A DNA stretch of 64,000 nucleotides from Fulvivirga sediminis (GCF_016757215.1 NZ_JAESIY010000011.1:124001-188000); one strand, 5' to 3'; positions 47,310-55,838 are shown, counted from the first letter of the stretch. Notes: generated from the letters alone by a model not told the origin. Numbers and translations: made by a program.

Positions 47310-47636
47310 ATGAGTTGGATTATACTGGTTATTGCTGGTTTGTGCGAAGTGGCTTTTGCCTTTTGTTTGGGTAAAGCAAAAGAAGCTACAGGTAATGAGA
47401 TGTACTTATGGTACGCAGGTTTTCTGGTTAGTCTTATCATGAGTATGGCGCTTTTAATAAAAGCTACTCAGAATTTGCCCATAGGAACGGCCTATGGTGT
47501 GTGGACAGGAATAGGAGCAGTAGGAACCGTTCTTGTAGGGATAATCGTGTTTAAAGAACCGATAACATTTCTTCGCTTATTTTTCATTACTACTCTAATT
47601 TTATCAATTATAGGTTTGAAGGTAGTGTCTCATTAA
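47310..47636 (+). CDS. Small multidrug resistance (SMR) family transporter
   Basis: 108 residues, four transmembrane helices. The essential SMR glutamate is in GLCEVAFAF (Glu13), and PIGTAYGVWTGIGAVGTVLVGIIVFKEPITFLRLFFITTLILSIIGLK is the conserved second half. Works as a dual-topology dimer exporting quaternary ammonium or guanidinium compounds; EmrE, SugE/Gdx and Mmr subtypes cannot be separated here with certainty. The gene stands alone. Confidence 0.9.
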   Translation: MSWIILVIAGLCEVAFAFCLGKAKEATGNEMYLWYAGFLVSLIMSMALLIKATQNLPIGTAYGVWTGIGAVGTVLVGIIVFKEPITFLRLFFITTLILSIIGLKVVSH

Positions 47637-47829
47637 TGGTTAATTCTTAAGAAGGAGTTGCAGCGTACACCGGAATCATTTGTTGGTTTTTATTGAAATT
47701 CATCGGGCATTGTCTTTTAAAAAGTAACTATGTATAAAAAATATTGAAAATGTATTAAATTAGGCGCGGTGTTTCTTATTATATTTTTTATTTTCTATAA
47801 TCTTTTTTTTAGATATCATTAGCTTAATA

Positions 47830-48678
47830 ATGAAGAAAGTTCTCTTAATTCCAATAATCCTATTTTTTGTTGCTTGTAGTGCGGAAAATTCTGCTAAATA
47901 TGAGGTGAACGAAAACTCTGAAGTAGAATTTGAAGATGCTCTTGAAATTCCTGCAACCGAACGAGCTACACGGCCTGCACAGCAGCAGCAAGCACCAGCA
48001 GAGGAGAAAACACGAAAACTGATTAAAACTGGCGGTCTTGATTTTCAATCTGAAGATATAGATAAAGATTACCAGAAGATTCGAGCATTACTTCCTAAAT
48101 ACAATGCTTATATAGAGCACGAAACTCAGTTAAAAGATCCTTATAGAATAACTTTTGATGTAACTATAAGAGTGCCATCAGCAGTTTATGATACGCTATA
48201 TTCAAGTTTAACATCATTGGCTTATCGGGTTGATAATAGACACTCTAATGTAGAAGATGCTACCATGAAGTACTATGATTTGCTGGCAAGAATCTCCAAT
48301 AAAAAGGCTCTTGAAGCGAGGTACGTATCATTATTAAAAAAGGCCTCTAAGATTAAAGACATCATGGAAATAGAGGAGAAATTGAATGAGACCAGGGTAG
48401 ATATTGAGCAGCTACAGGGGCAATTTAACTACCTGAGCAAGCAGGTAAGTTATAGTACAATCCACTTAAAGTTCTATGAAATTATACCTTACGAAGCCAG
48501 TGAATATAAAGAGGATGGATTTGGTACAAAGTTGCTGAAGGCTTTTAAAAGTGGATGGGAAGGTTTACTTTCATTTTTAGTTGCCTTAGCAGTTATCTGG
48601 CCTTTTATTCTTGTGCTGGTTAGTGGTATTTTTCTGTTTAGAAAACTTAGAACACGCAATAAGCAAAGAAGAGAATAA
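47830..48678 (+). CDS. DUF4349 lipoprotein with C-terminal membrane helix
   Basis: 282 residues. Lipoprotein signal ending ...FFVAC (Cys16). Then a low-complexity Gln/Ala/Glu stretch (ARPAQQQQAPAEE...), a DUF4349 domain (KTGGLDFQSEDIDKDYQKIRALLPKYNAYIEHETQ, LYSSLTSLAYRVDNRHSNVEDAT), a coiled-coil (KKALEARYVSLLKKASKIKDIMEIEEKLNETRVDIEQLQGQF), and one C-terminal helix (FLVALAVIWPFILVLVSGIFLF) with a basic tail. An envelope protein of unknown role. Confidence 0.82.
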   Translation: MKKVLLIPIILFFVACSAENSAKYEVNENSEVEFEDALEIPATERATRPAQQQQAPAEEKTRKLIKTGGLDFQSEDIDKDYQKIRALLPKYNAYIEHETQLKDPYRITFDVTIRVPSAVYDTLYSSLTSLAYRVDNRHSNVEDATMKYYDLLARISNKKALEARYVSLLKKASKIKDIMEIEEKLNETRVDIEQLQGQFNYLSKQVSYSTIHLKFYEIIPYEASEYKEDGFGTKLLKAFKSGWEGLLSFLVALAVIWPFILVLVSGIFLFRKLRTRNKQRRE

Positions 48679-49023
48679 GACGGCGTTTTTAATATATTAG
48701 TCGGTTTTCAATAGGTTAAAATACATTTGGCATTAGCCCTAAATCAACCTTTTTTTGATGAATTCTGAATTTAAAATTGCGAGTAAAGCCTTATTCGCTC
48801 TTTTAGGTATTTGCTATATGCGTTCACTTTTAACTCATGGACTTCATTTCCTTTTACTTTTATAATTATCATAATAGCGATGCTGGTTTTGGTGTATTGG
48901 GAGTGTCGATTAGGGTTTAATAGATATAATCTTCATGCAATAAGAGAGATGGTTTTTTGAGTCTAATATTGAAATAATGCGTAAACTTGGGAAGTATTGT
49001 TATGTGTAATTAGTTTATAAATT
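48679..49023. other. Intergenic, no gene seen
   Basis: About 345 AT-rich bases. No start with a good ribosome site, no clear terminator and no recognised RNA. It separates the DUF4349 and DUF1444-like genes. Confidence 0.6.
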
Positions 49024-49644
49024 ATGTGGAAGACATTATTTGGACCGAAGAAGTCTAGCGAGGAAGTGGAGAAAATGAAGGAGCAGGCAGAAAGTGGAAA
49101 TTATAAAATTTATCCCATTCTTAAACCTGGCGATTGGGTAGGAATTCAGGCGGGAGCCATAAAACAGACGTTGGTGGGAGATGAGCAAAACCCTGAAGTA
49201 GTTATTGGGTTTGGTTATGATACACCTGAAAACTTTGTTTTCCTTACTCATAAAGATCTTGAACAGAGGGATCCTAATCAGATTCTGAAAGAGGCTTATC
49301 AAAATTTAGATGATTATCATACCGAATTTGAGTACTCACAAGCACTTGATAATAAGGTTTTGACTTCCAGTGGCTTGGATTTTTCTAGTGAAAGGATTCT
49401 TTCAAAAGAGCATATGCTGAAGGCGCATCAAATGCTCAATGCAGATGAAATATTGGTTACTATTCCACGTAGAAGGTGCATGATGGTGGTAGCTAGAAAT
49501 TCAGAACAAGAGCTTTTGAATACTTTCGTTGGCTTGCATCAGAATGCTTGGGAAGATGATAGCTATGGAAATGCCCCAATTGCCAATATGCTTTTTGTAT
49601 TGCAAGAAGGGGAGATAGTAGGCACTATTCCATTAAATGGATAA
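49024..49644 (+). CDS. DUF1444-like protein
   Basis: 206 residues. The layout resembles DUF1444/YtpQ proteins: IYPILKPGDWVG early, LKEAYQNLDDYHTEF then ERILSKEHMLKAHQMLNADEILVTIPRRRCMMV, and a short C-terminal domain ending LFVLQEGEIVGTIPL. The family assignment is by pattern only. Function unknown. No signal peptide or membrane helix. It ends before a possible two-way hairpin at 49681 facing the ABC permease gene. Confidence 0.55.
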   Translation: MWKTLFGPKKSSEEVEKMKEQAESGNYKIYPILKPGDWVGIQAGAIKQTLVGDEQNPEVVIGFGYDTPENFVFLTHKDLEQRDPNQILKEAYQNLDDYHTEFEYSQALDNKVLTSSGLDFSSERILSKEHMLKAHQMLNADEILVTIPRRRCMMVVARNSEQELLNTFVGLHQNAWEDDSYGNAPIANMLFVLQEGEIVGTIPLNG

Positions 49645-49680
49645 TCAATAGACTTGTATACTTCACTATAGGTGTATATT

Positions 49681-49721
49681 ATATCAAGGGTGTTGTCTCA
49701 ATAAGATAAAACCCTTGATAT
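49681..49721. terminator. Possible bidirectional hairpin between convergent genes
   Basis: Arms atatcaagggt and acccttgatat, each 11 bases, with a 19-base loop, lie between convergent genes. No clear T run follows on either side, so termination is uncertain. Confidence 0.4.
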
Positions 49722-49748
49722 GAGAGAAATAAGACACATCGTTAAAGC

Positions 49749-52175
49749 TTACTCATCTTTCAAAACCTCTACCGGGTTGGTTCTGGCGGCTTTTATTGAT
49801 TGGTAGCCTATGGTAATCCAAGCGATTAAAATGGTGGCCAAGCCAGCTATTACATAAGTTACAGGCCGCTGGTCTACCTTATAAGCAAAGTTAGACAGCC
49901 AGATGTTCATGACGTAAAAGGATATAGGAACGGAGAGTACAAAGGCTATTATGATCAATAGTGATAAGTCTTTAGATACCATCACTAAAATATTTTTAAT
50001 GTTGGCGCCGAGTACTTTTCTTACCCCAATCTCTTTAAATCTTCTTTCTGCCACGAAAACAGAGAGCGCATAGAGCCCCATGCAACTGATGAAAATAGAG
50101 ATAATGGCGAAATATTTAATCAGATTGAAAGTCTTGAAATCACTGTGATACTGCTTTATAATATGATCATTGAGCAAAAAGGCTTCAAAAGGAGTGTTCG
50201 GGATGATCTCTTTCCAGATCGACTGTAAGTTAGCCTTGGTGGTAGCATAATTTTCTGTATTTGCTTTTACTACCAGTTGTGGTACTTGTCCGTTACCACA
50301 AACCAACATGGTTGGCTCTACATTTTTATGCAAAGTGGTTTGGTTGATGTCATCTATCACGCCAACTATGCGGTAGGCGTATTCTGTGCCGTTCCATTCA
50401 TTGTGCAAGGTTTGTCCTATAGCATCATCCGTGGTAAAGCCAAACTGCGCAGCGGCTTCATGGTTGATGATTATTCTGAATGATAAGGAGTCATCTGTCA
50501 TTCCGGCTTTGAAATTTCTGCCAGCTATGAGATTCATATCCAGCGCCTTAATGTAATCCTCGTCGACCCAATTTTGATAAATACGAACAGCATCGTCTAC
50601 AGTCTCTCCACTTTTGTAGAGAAAAATGTCACTGAAGATAAATTCTCCGGGGATATTATTTCCACCACCTACCTCAGAAACTTCCGCTAATGTTTTGAAT
50701 CGGTCTTTTAGAACCTGAGCTTGTTTATTTAAATCATTGGCCAAGGGTATGACTATCTTTGAATCGGGCTGAAAACCTAAGTCCTTATTCTTAATAAAAT
50801 CTACCTGATCGGAGATAACCAATATGGCGCTGATAAGCACAATCGAAATGACAAACTGACCTATTACTAGTACTTTTCTTAGTACCGCGGCGCTTCCTTT
50901 GTCTTTGTTTTTGCCTTTTAAAACCACTGTAGGCTTAAAAGATGATAAATATACAGCCGGATAAATGCCTGCAGCAAAAGAAGTTACAAATAAGAAGATG
51001 ATCATGTACTGAATGATGGGAATAGTGTTTTTTGTATCAAGCGCAATAGGTTGATCTACAAGCTGATTAAAAATAGGTAAGGTGAGGCTTGCCAGGCAAA
51101 AGCTGATGATTAACGAGATCAGCACCACGATGAATGATTCGCCCAAAAACTGGCCAATCAATCCTTTTGAGGATATGCCCATTACCTTTCTCACGCCCAC
51201 CTCTAAAGCTCTATTACTGGCCTTAGCTGTAGATAAGTTGATGTAGTTAACACAAGCCAAGGTAAGAATAAGTACGCCAATGGCTATTAATACATGGATG
51301 AAGGTAAGACTGACTCCGTGACCACTGCTTTCAAAGTAGCTGTCGTTAGTGTGAATGTCTGCAATAGGTTGTAAAGCCATTTTTTTATCCATTCCATAAG
51401 CTTTCATGTCTTCCGCACCATTTTTTCTGAAAATTTGGTCTATCTTATCTACCACGGTTTCTGCAGAAGTACCGTTTTGAAGCCTGACATAAGTGGCGGC
51501 CAGGTTGTTTGTCACCCATTGAGATGACAGATTCTCTATGAAGCCATGCCAGCCTGTGTTAATTAGTGAGATGATGAAGGAAGGGGTCAGGTGGGTGTTA
51601 TAAGAATCTTTATCATAAACGGCAGTAATTTCATAATCTGTTACGCCCATGCCGGTACTAATTTTTACGGATTTGCCTACAGCATTATCTGATGCGAAAA
51701 GCTTCTCAGCCCATTCTTTCTCTAATACCACAGCGTTAGGGTGGGGTAAAGGCGTATTAGGATTGCCAGCAATGATATCATATTTTAATATATCGAATAT
51801 GGATGCATCTGCCGCAGCACCACCTTTAATATAATAGGAATCCTCTCCAAGATCGATAATGTCCTTACCAAAAAGCTCTGTATTCAGCACCCTAGCTGCT
51901 TCCTCTACTTCTGGAATCTGCGCTTGTATAGCTGGCGCTACAGGCACTGAGCAGTGAGCTGCGTGGATTTCACTACCGCCTTTTTGAGTTATATAAGCCG
52001 TAACACGATAAACATTTTCACCATGATGATTATCATAACCTAGCTGCTCTGATACATATAGAAATAAAAGCAGGCAACAGGCTATACTTACAGAAAGTCC
52101 CAAAATATTGATCGCAGTAAAAAGCTTATTTCTTACCATGTTTCTAAGCGCGATTGTGAAATAGTTCTTTAGCAT
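49749..52175 (-). CDS. FtsX/MacB-type ABC transporter permease
   Basis: 808 residues with two copies of a MacB-PCD periplasmic domain plus FtsX membrane domain. The N-terminus MLKNYFTIALRNMVRNKLFTAINILGLSVSIACCLLLFLYV is typical; the membrane domains carry FIHVLIAIGVLILTLACVNYINLSTAKASNRALEVGVRKVMG near residue 290-330 and, at the end, RRFKEIGVRKVLGANIKNIL. Such permeases work with a LolD/MacB-like ATPase, which is not in the window. Common in Bacteroidota as export/signalling pumps. No specific substrate. Confidence 0.92.
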   Translation of the reverse strand: MLKNYFTIALRNMVRNKLFTAINILGLSVSIACCLLLFLYVSEQLGYDNHHGENVYRVTAYITQKGGSEIHAAHCSVPVAPAIQAQIPEVEEAARVLNTELFGKDIIDLGEDSYYIKGGAAADASIFDILKYDIIAGNPNTPLPHPNAVVLEKEWAEKLFASDNAVGKSVKISTGMGVTDYEITAVYDKDSYNTHLTPSFIISLINTGWHGFIENLSSQWVTNNLAATYVRLQNGTSAETVVDKIDQIFRKNGAEDMKAYGMDKKMALQPIADIHTNDSYFESSGHGVSLTFIHVLIAIGVLILTLACVNYINLSTAKASNRALEVGVRKVMGISSKGLIGQFLGESFIVVLISLIISFCLASLTLPIFNQLVDQPIALDTKNTIPIIQYMIIFLFVTSFAAGIYPAVYLSSFKPTVVLKGKNKDKGSAAVLRKVLVIGQFVISIVLISAILVISDQVDFIKNKDLGFQPDSKIVIPLANDLNKQAQVLKDRFKTLAEVSEVGGGNNIPGEFIFSDIFLYKSGETVDDAVRIYQNWVDEDYIKALDMNLIAGRNFKAGMTDDSLSFRIIINHEAAAQFGFTTDDAIGQTLHNEWNGTEYAYRIVGVIDDINQTTLHKNVEPTMLVCGNGQVPQLVVKANTENYATTKANLQSIWKEIIPNTPFEAFLLNDHIIKQYHSDFKTFNLIKYFAIISIFISCMGLYALSVFVAERRFKEIGVRKVLGANIKNILVMVSKDLSLLIIIAFVLSVPISFYVMNIWLSNFAYKVDQRPVTYVIAGLATILIAWITIGYQSIKAARTNPVEVLKDE

Positions 52176-52402
52176 AAGCAGGGTCTCTAATTTTGACTAG
52201 CGATAGTCAATATGTATGCCATATGAATAAGTGTCTTTATTTCAGAGGTTTATGTTTTTCATGAGGTTATGTTAATTAATACTATCGCCCATGAGCAAAC
52301 ACTATTGGTCGTAATCGTGCAGTAGCTTTGCTCTGCCGCACGACATTTATTTTTGAGGGCTGTGGCTGATTAGGTACCCATTGAACATTTGAAAAAGTAT
52401 GA

Positions 52403-52576
52403 TTAGAATTAGGTGAGTTCAGAGCATTATATATCGTTCTTAGTTGGTTCACCCACCTGCTAGAGGAAGGGGTGGATTTACGATATATTGAAACGTTATT
52501 AGGTCATTCTTCTCGTACCAAAGCGATTAATACTTACATAGCCTTGAAAAGTATAAAAATATTGAAAATTTACTAG
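52403..52576 (+). pseudogene. Remnant of a tyrosine recombinase (integrase) C-terminus
   Basis: In frame after a TGA at 52400, the tail reads ...FTHLLEEGVDLRYIETLLGHSSRTKAINTYIALKS..., the C-terminal signature of phage-type integrases (THLLEEGVDLRxIQxLLGHSS), then stops. The catalytic His of LLGHSS and the downstream Tyr region (TYIALK) are visible; the preceding Arg/His box, catalytic domain and N-terminal half are gone. It has no start codon and is a decayed element marking a former insertion. Confidence 0.75.
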
Positions 52577-52593
52577 ATTAGGGAAAAAGATAT

Positions 52594-52611
52594 ATTGCAA
52601 ATATATGCAAT
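52594..52611. promoter_or_regulatory. Inverted repeat upstream of the RelA/SpoT gene
   Basis: ATTGCA-N6-TGCAAT is a perfect 6-base dyad centred 60 bases before the start codon. It is placed where an operator could sit. No regulator gene lies beside it. Confidence 0.3.
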
Positions 52612-52661
52612 TGAATATATTACTATGTTATGATCAATAAGTGATCAGAAGTTAAACCAAT

Positions 52662-53732
52662 ATGAGCGAAGAAAAACTGATAGATGAATTTCGGAAATTT
52701 AAACCAAAGCTCAGTGACTTAAGCACACGCCTTGAAGCGCTATTAAAAACTTTAGTAGCAAATGAATCCATCCAGTTTCATCAAATTACCTCAAGAGTAA
52801 AAACAGAAGATAGCCTTAAAAAGAAAATTCGGAGAAAAGAGAAGTATTCAGACCTAAATCAAATAACTGACTTGTTAGGAGTTAGGGTGATAACCTATTT
52901 TGATGATGATGTAGACCGAATAGCTCATATAATATCAGATGAATTTGAAATTGATGAAAATAACTCCACTGACAAGAGAAATACCGACTCAACTTCCTTT
53001 GGATACAAATCCCTACATTTTGTAGTTGAGTTATCTAACCAACGGTTAACTCTGTCCGAGTGGAAAAATTATGTCAATTATAAATTTGAAGTACAAATCA
53101 GGAGTATACTTCAACATACATGGGCAGAAATTGAACACGATTTAGGCTATAAAGCATCTTCTGAAATACCTATGCAGGAAAAAAGAAGTTTTGCTAGAAT
53201 CTCTGCTGTCTTAGAAATGGTAGACCAAGAGTTCAGAGCTTTAAGGGATCGCTTAATTGAATATGAGACTACATTACCTTTGCTTATTCAAGAGTCTCCG
53301 GAAACTGTAAAGATTGATAGGGCTTCTGTAAATGAATTCATCAAGAACAACGCATTATTAAACGAAATCGATTTAGAACTAGCTCGGCAGATTAATGTGA
53401 AAATTGATCAAAGTGAATCCAAATTTCCTTATTCAGAAATGATAGATTTCTTCGAAATTAAAAACATTAAAGAGTTGCAAGAGATACTAGAGCAGAATCG
53501 AGAGGGATTGATTCAGTTTGCTACTGAATATCTTAACAGAGTTGATTCTATAGTAAAAGGACAGAGTCTATACATTTTGCCATATTTACTCACCGCTAAA
53601 ACAGGAAACAAAACCAAAATAGAAAACTATATAAAGGCTTTATCAATAGGTAAGGATTCTGAAGCCATAGCTAATAGGATAATGACCACATATCAGGTTA
53701 CACAAAAAAACACTGACCATAACATTGGATAG
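52662..53732 (+). CDS. RelA/SpoT-domain nucleotidyltransferase (possible alarmone synthetase)
   Basis: 356 residues. N-terminal half is a RelA/SpoT synthetase domain (GTP pyrophosphokinase type): SDLNQITDLLGVRVITYF, SFGYKSLHFVVE, and FEVQIRSILQHTWAEIEHDLGYK, the pattern for ppGpp synthesis. No HD hydrolase domain precedes it, so it is synthetase-only. The C-terminal half (about 205-356) is helical and unassigned. Small synthetases in accessory regions include alarmone toxins and single-protein phage-sensing forms (CapRel), but this one has not been linked to either here. It sits between an integrase remnant and a repeat element. Confidence 0.8.
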   Translation: MSEEKLIDEFRKFKPKLSDLSTRLEALLKTLVANESIQFHQITSRVKTEDSLKKKIRRKEKYSDLNQITDLLGVRVITYFDDDVDRIAHIISDEFEIDENNSTDKRNTDSTSFGYKSLHFVVELSNQRLTLSEWKNYVNYKFEVQIRSILQHTWAEIEHDLGYKASSEIPMQEKRSFARISAVLEMVDQEFRALRDRLIEYETTLPLLIQESPETVKIDRASVNEFIKNNALLNEIDLELARQINVKIDQSESKFPYSEMIDFFEIKNIKELQEILEQNREGLIQFATEYLNRVDSIVKGQSLYILPYLLTAKTGNKTKIENYIKALSIGKDSEAIANRIMTTYQVTQKNTDHNIG

Positions 53733-53757
53733 AGACGAATGGCCTATGCTACCTCAT

Positions 53758-53931
53758 CCCACTGGTCGTAGGTTAAGCGAAGCGGTCCTACGACCTATTA
53801 TTTGCAAGAGCATTTCTGAGGCTGCAATGCACTGGCAGTATTTCATGAATACAAGTTCGAGCTTAAAGAAAGTAATTTGAGCGGACGCTCAAGCAATATA
53901 TGGATCGTAGCGGATGCTACGACCAGTTGGG
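53758..53931 (+). repeat. Palindromic repeat element, copy A (174 bp)
   Basis: Begins CCCACTGGTCGTAGG and ends CTACGACCAGTTGGG, imperfect terminal inverted repeats. Inside are three hairpins: GGTCGTAGG...CCTACGACC, TTGAGCGGACGCTCAA, and gatcgtagc-ggat-gctacgacc. It has no ORF. The GTAG next to the hairpin recalls REP/BIME elements moved by RAYT transposases. Other copies are at 56068-56265 and at the window end. Confidence 0.8.
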
Positions 53932-53932
53932 A

Positions 53933-54004
53933 GGGGTAAAGTACGCTGATATAGGAAAGATGGATTTTGAATTCGTTAGAAATTTTAGAGAGCTTAAGAA
54001 CTAA
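53933..54004 (+). pseudogene. Possible truncated gene tail after repeat copy A
   Basis: In frame from the element's right end: GVKYADIGKMDFEFVRNFRELKN and then stop. It looks like the last residues of a gene whose upstream part was lost when the element inserted, but it is too short to assign. Confidence 0.25.
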
Positions 54005-54075
54005 GCAGATATTGAAAGCATTTGAAATAACATACATAACCAATTCATTGATGTTAAAATATTTAGATTATGTAA

Positions 54076-54270
54076 AGATTTACATCGGGGCAACAAGAGA
54101 TAGCTGATGTATTGTCTCAAGGCAGTCTGGCTCAGGTCATTCGTGTTGATAATACTAAAAGTATCGGAGATACTTATGGTGATATGGTTGTTCCAGAAGA
54201 TAGTCCATTTCTAATTCACAATGCTAGGAAACTAGCGTCTGATCAGAATTTAAGTTTAAAGTTACAATAA
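54076..54270 (+). pseudogene. C-terminal fragment of an unknown gene (possible toxin tail)
   Basis: Open frame of 64 codons after a stop at 54073, with no start codon. It reads TSGQQEIADVLSQGSLAQVIRVDN... and ends NARKLASDQNLSLKLQ, stopping 6 bases before the next gene. It looks like the C-terminus of a larger protein. Detached C-terminal toxin modules followed closely by an immunity gene look like this, but no toxin family is recognised. Confidence 0.4.
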
Positions 54271-54276
54271 GGTTTT

Positions 54277-55005
54277 ATGAATAAACAAAAGGTCCTAAAT
54301 GACATCGGCTTTATATTGAATAGGGTTTCAAGCCAACTTGGATTTGTCGAAGGACATAACATGCGGTGCTTCAGTTGGGGCTATGATGAAATTGTTACCT
54401 CACAAATTAATGTTAGGCAATTCGAAGGGACTTTTAGACTTGTGGTTTTCTTAGTTCGAAGAATCTCCTTTATTGAAGAACTTTGGGAGGATTTTTCAGG
54501 TGTTCTTAATATACCAAATATAAAGCATAGTACTTTCACATTGCCTAGTGTTTATTGCTTCCCAGAGTTAACTGAACAAACATACAGTCATGAAAAATCT
54601 CCTTGGATAAAGTTTTCTATTTCTGAATCTGGTTTGAAGGAGTTTGAGAGTGTATTGTCTTTTTTGATTCGGGATAAGTTAATTCCTGAGGCTAATGAAT
54701 TGTTGGATTTAAAGATTCTAGATAACGAAGTTAATGGAAGTGTTGAGGTTGCTCCCGATTTGACACAATACATATTTAATAGCGATGGATTTCTTTTTAG
54801 ACGAATTATACTAGCGTATCTAACTAATAATCCACTGTTTGATGATATATGTAAATACCATGAAAGTTTTTTTGATCAATACAAAGAGCTGAGTAAATCT
54901 CCAGGATATGAATATTTTGAAAATATACCTGATGTTTATGATAAAGTGATTGAAAGGCTTAAAGAAATCGAACCCTTGGATACACCTGTTCTTGAAACAA
55001 AATAA
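54277..55005 (+). CDS. Unknown 242-residue soluble protein (possible immunity protein)
   Basis: No family recognised. No signal peptide or membrane helix; acidic and aromatic, for example DIGFILNRVSSQLGFVEGHNMRCF and PSVYCFPELTEQTYSHEKSPWIKFSISESGLKEF, ending KVIERLKEIEPLDTPVLETK. It begins 6 bases after the fragment at 54076-54270, suggesting coupled translation with what was once an upstream gene. That arrangement fits a toxin-tail/immunity pair, which is inference from position and composition alone. Two small hairpins follow in the gap (55020-55036 and 55051-55065). Confidence 0.6.
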   Translation: MNKQKVLNDIGFILNRVSSQLGFVEGHNMRCFSWGYDEIVTSQINVRQFEGTFRLVVFLVRRISFIEELWEDFSGVLNIPNIKHSTFTLPSVYCFPELTEQTYSHEKSPWIKFSISESGLKEFESVLSFLIRDKLIPEANELLDLKILDNEVNGSVEVAPDLTQYIFNSDGFLFRRIILAYLTNNPLFDDICKYHESFFDQYKELSKSPGYEYFENIPDVYDKVIERLKEIEPLDTPVLETK

Positions 55006-55648
55006 GTATTTCAGCTCGGTCGCAATTATATTGCGATCGCAACCTTCCTGGGCATTTGCAATGCCTTTAGTGCGCCATTTTCAATAGATTACTTGCTTTA
55101 GTGGCGTTACCAATACCTTAAATAAGATGTTGTAATGAAATTGCCACCAAGCGGTTGGGGGAGGAGCAGAAGATATTCGAAAGTTTCCTAGTGTGAAGCA
55201 TTTTTCAAATGTGCTGAGATTGGCTTCCAATAATAAAATCAGCGGAGAAAAGTTATTATCCAGTAAAGTACCTAAAGGTAGCAGTAGTGATAACATAAGA
55301 ATTTAGTTAATTTATAAAGTCGGATCAAAGCTCGATTAATTAAATGGCGTGTAAGGTGCAAATCATCAACCCCATCAGAATTCTGGAGATAGGGACATTG
55401 TGAAAGACCATTTGGCGGAGCTATAAGCTACCCCGTATACAATATTTTAATTATCCCAAAGACTGTCCCCGTTCCGACCTTTCAATTTAGCGGCTGTTGC
55501 CTCCCAAAATATGGGTAAGGCATTTTTTTGCTTTTAACTAAATAATAAGCCAAATTGAACGGTTTTGTTATATACAATGTGTAACAAAGTCGGAATAAGC
55601 CCACAATAGACTTTAAACAGAAGTAGGCGTTAACTAAAATCAATTATC
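55006..55648. other. Intergenic region with an IS110 fragment
   Basis: Contains hairpins at 55020-55036 and 55051-55065, the first IS110-type transposase fragment (55141-55306), an AT-rich stretch, and an inverted repeat TTTGTTA (55564-55570) / TAACAAA (55582-55588) before the small Gly/Ser/Lys gene. No other gene is seen. Confidence 0.55.
55141..55306 (+). pseudogene. IS110-family transposase C-terminal fragment
   Basis: Reads GGGAEDIRKFPSVKHFSNVLRLASNNKISGEKLLSSKVPKGS then stops, matching the IS110/IS116/IS902 C-terminal pattern (FPSxKHFxxWLGLxPNNKISGGK). It lacks all of the N-terminal DEDD catalytic part and has no start. 71 bases (55213-55283) are identical to 60590-60660 in a second fragment, so the two derive from one element. 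Confidence 0.8.
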
Positions 55649-55792
55649 ATGGCAAAATCAAGCGGTTTAAAAAATGCTCCGAGTACGACTGGTAACAAGT
55701 CTGGCGGAGGTAGAGGAAACAATCCTCCAAAATCAGGTTCTTCAAAAGGAGGCTCCTCAAAGGGCGGAAGTTCCAAAGGAGGCAAAAAGTGA
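55649..55792 (+). CDS. Small Gly/Ser/Lys-rich protein
   Basis: 47 residues, MAKSSGLKNAPSTTGNKSGG... with GSSKGG repeated at the end. Low-complexity basic protein, probably disordered; function unknown. It is immediately followed by a long hairpin (55802-55838) and then a DUF2158 gene. I call it because the frame is clean, the start is ATG and a terminator follows. Confidence 0.5.
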   Translation: MAKSSGLKNAPSTTGNKSGGGRGNNPPKSGSSKGGSSKGGSSKGGKK

Positions 55793-55801
55793 GAATTAAA
55801 A

Positions 55802-55838
55802 GAAAAATGGGGCATAGTGAATTATGTTCCCATTTTTC
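55802..55838 (+). terminator. Hairpin after the Gly/Ser/Lys-rich gene
   Basis: Arms gaaaaatggg / cccatttttc with a partly paired inner loop lie ten bases after the stop. Confidence 0.55.

Larger units (their letters stand above)
52176..52661. other. Intergenic region at the entry to the accessory island
   Basis: Contains a diverged palindromic repeat-like stretch (52307-52344, ggtcgt... / ...gcacgac), the tyrosine-recombinase remnant (52403-52576), and an inverted repeat before the RelA/SpoT gene (52594-52611). Nothing else is visible. Confidence 0.5.
53733..54275. other. Region with repeat element and gene fragments
   Basis: Holds repeat-element copy A (53758-53931), a short open tail after it (53933-54004) and the C-terminal fragment before the 242-residue gene (54076-54270). 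No intact gene is visible. Confidence 0.55.

Noticed and set aside
52662-53732. Calling the RelA/SpoT gene a CapRel phage-defence protein
   Set aside because: No zinc-finger antitoxin domain is recognised and no experimental link exists; kept as a hypothesis only.
55564-55660. An integron attC-like site near the Gly/Ser/Lys gene
   Set aside because: GTTAAC and TAACAAA motifs are present, but they do not meet the RYYYAAC...GTTRRRY consensus and no integron integrase is seen.
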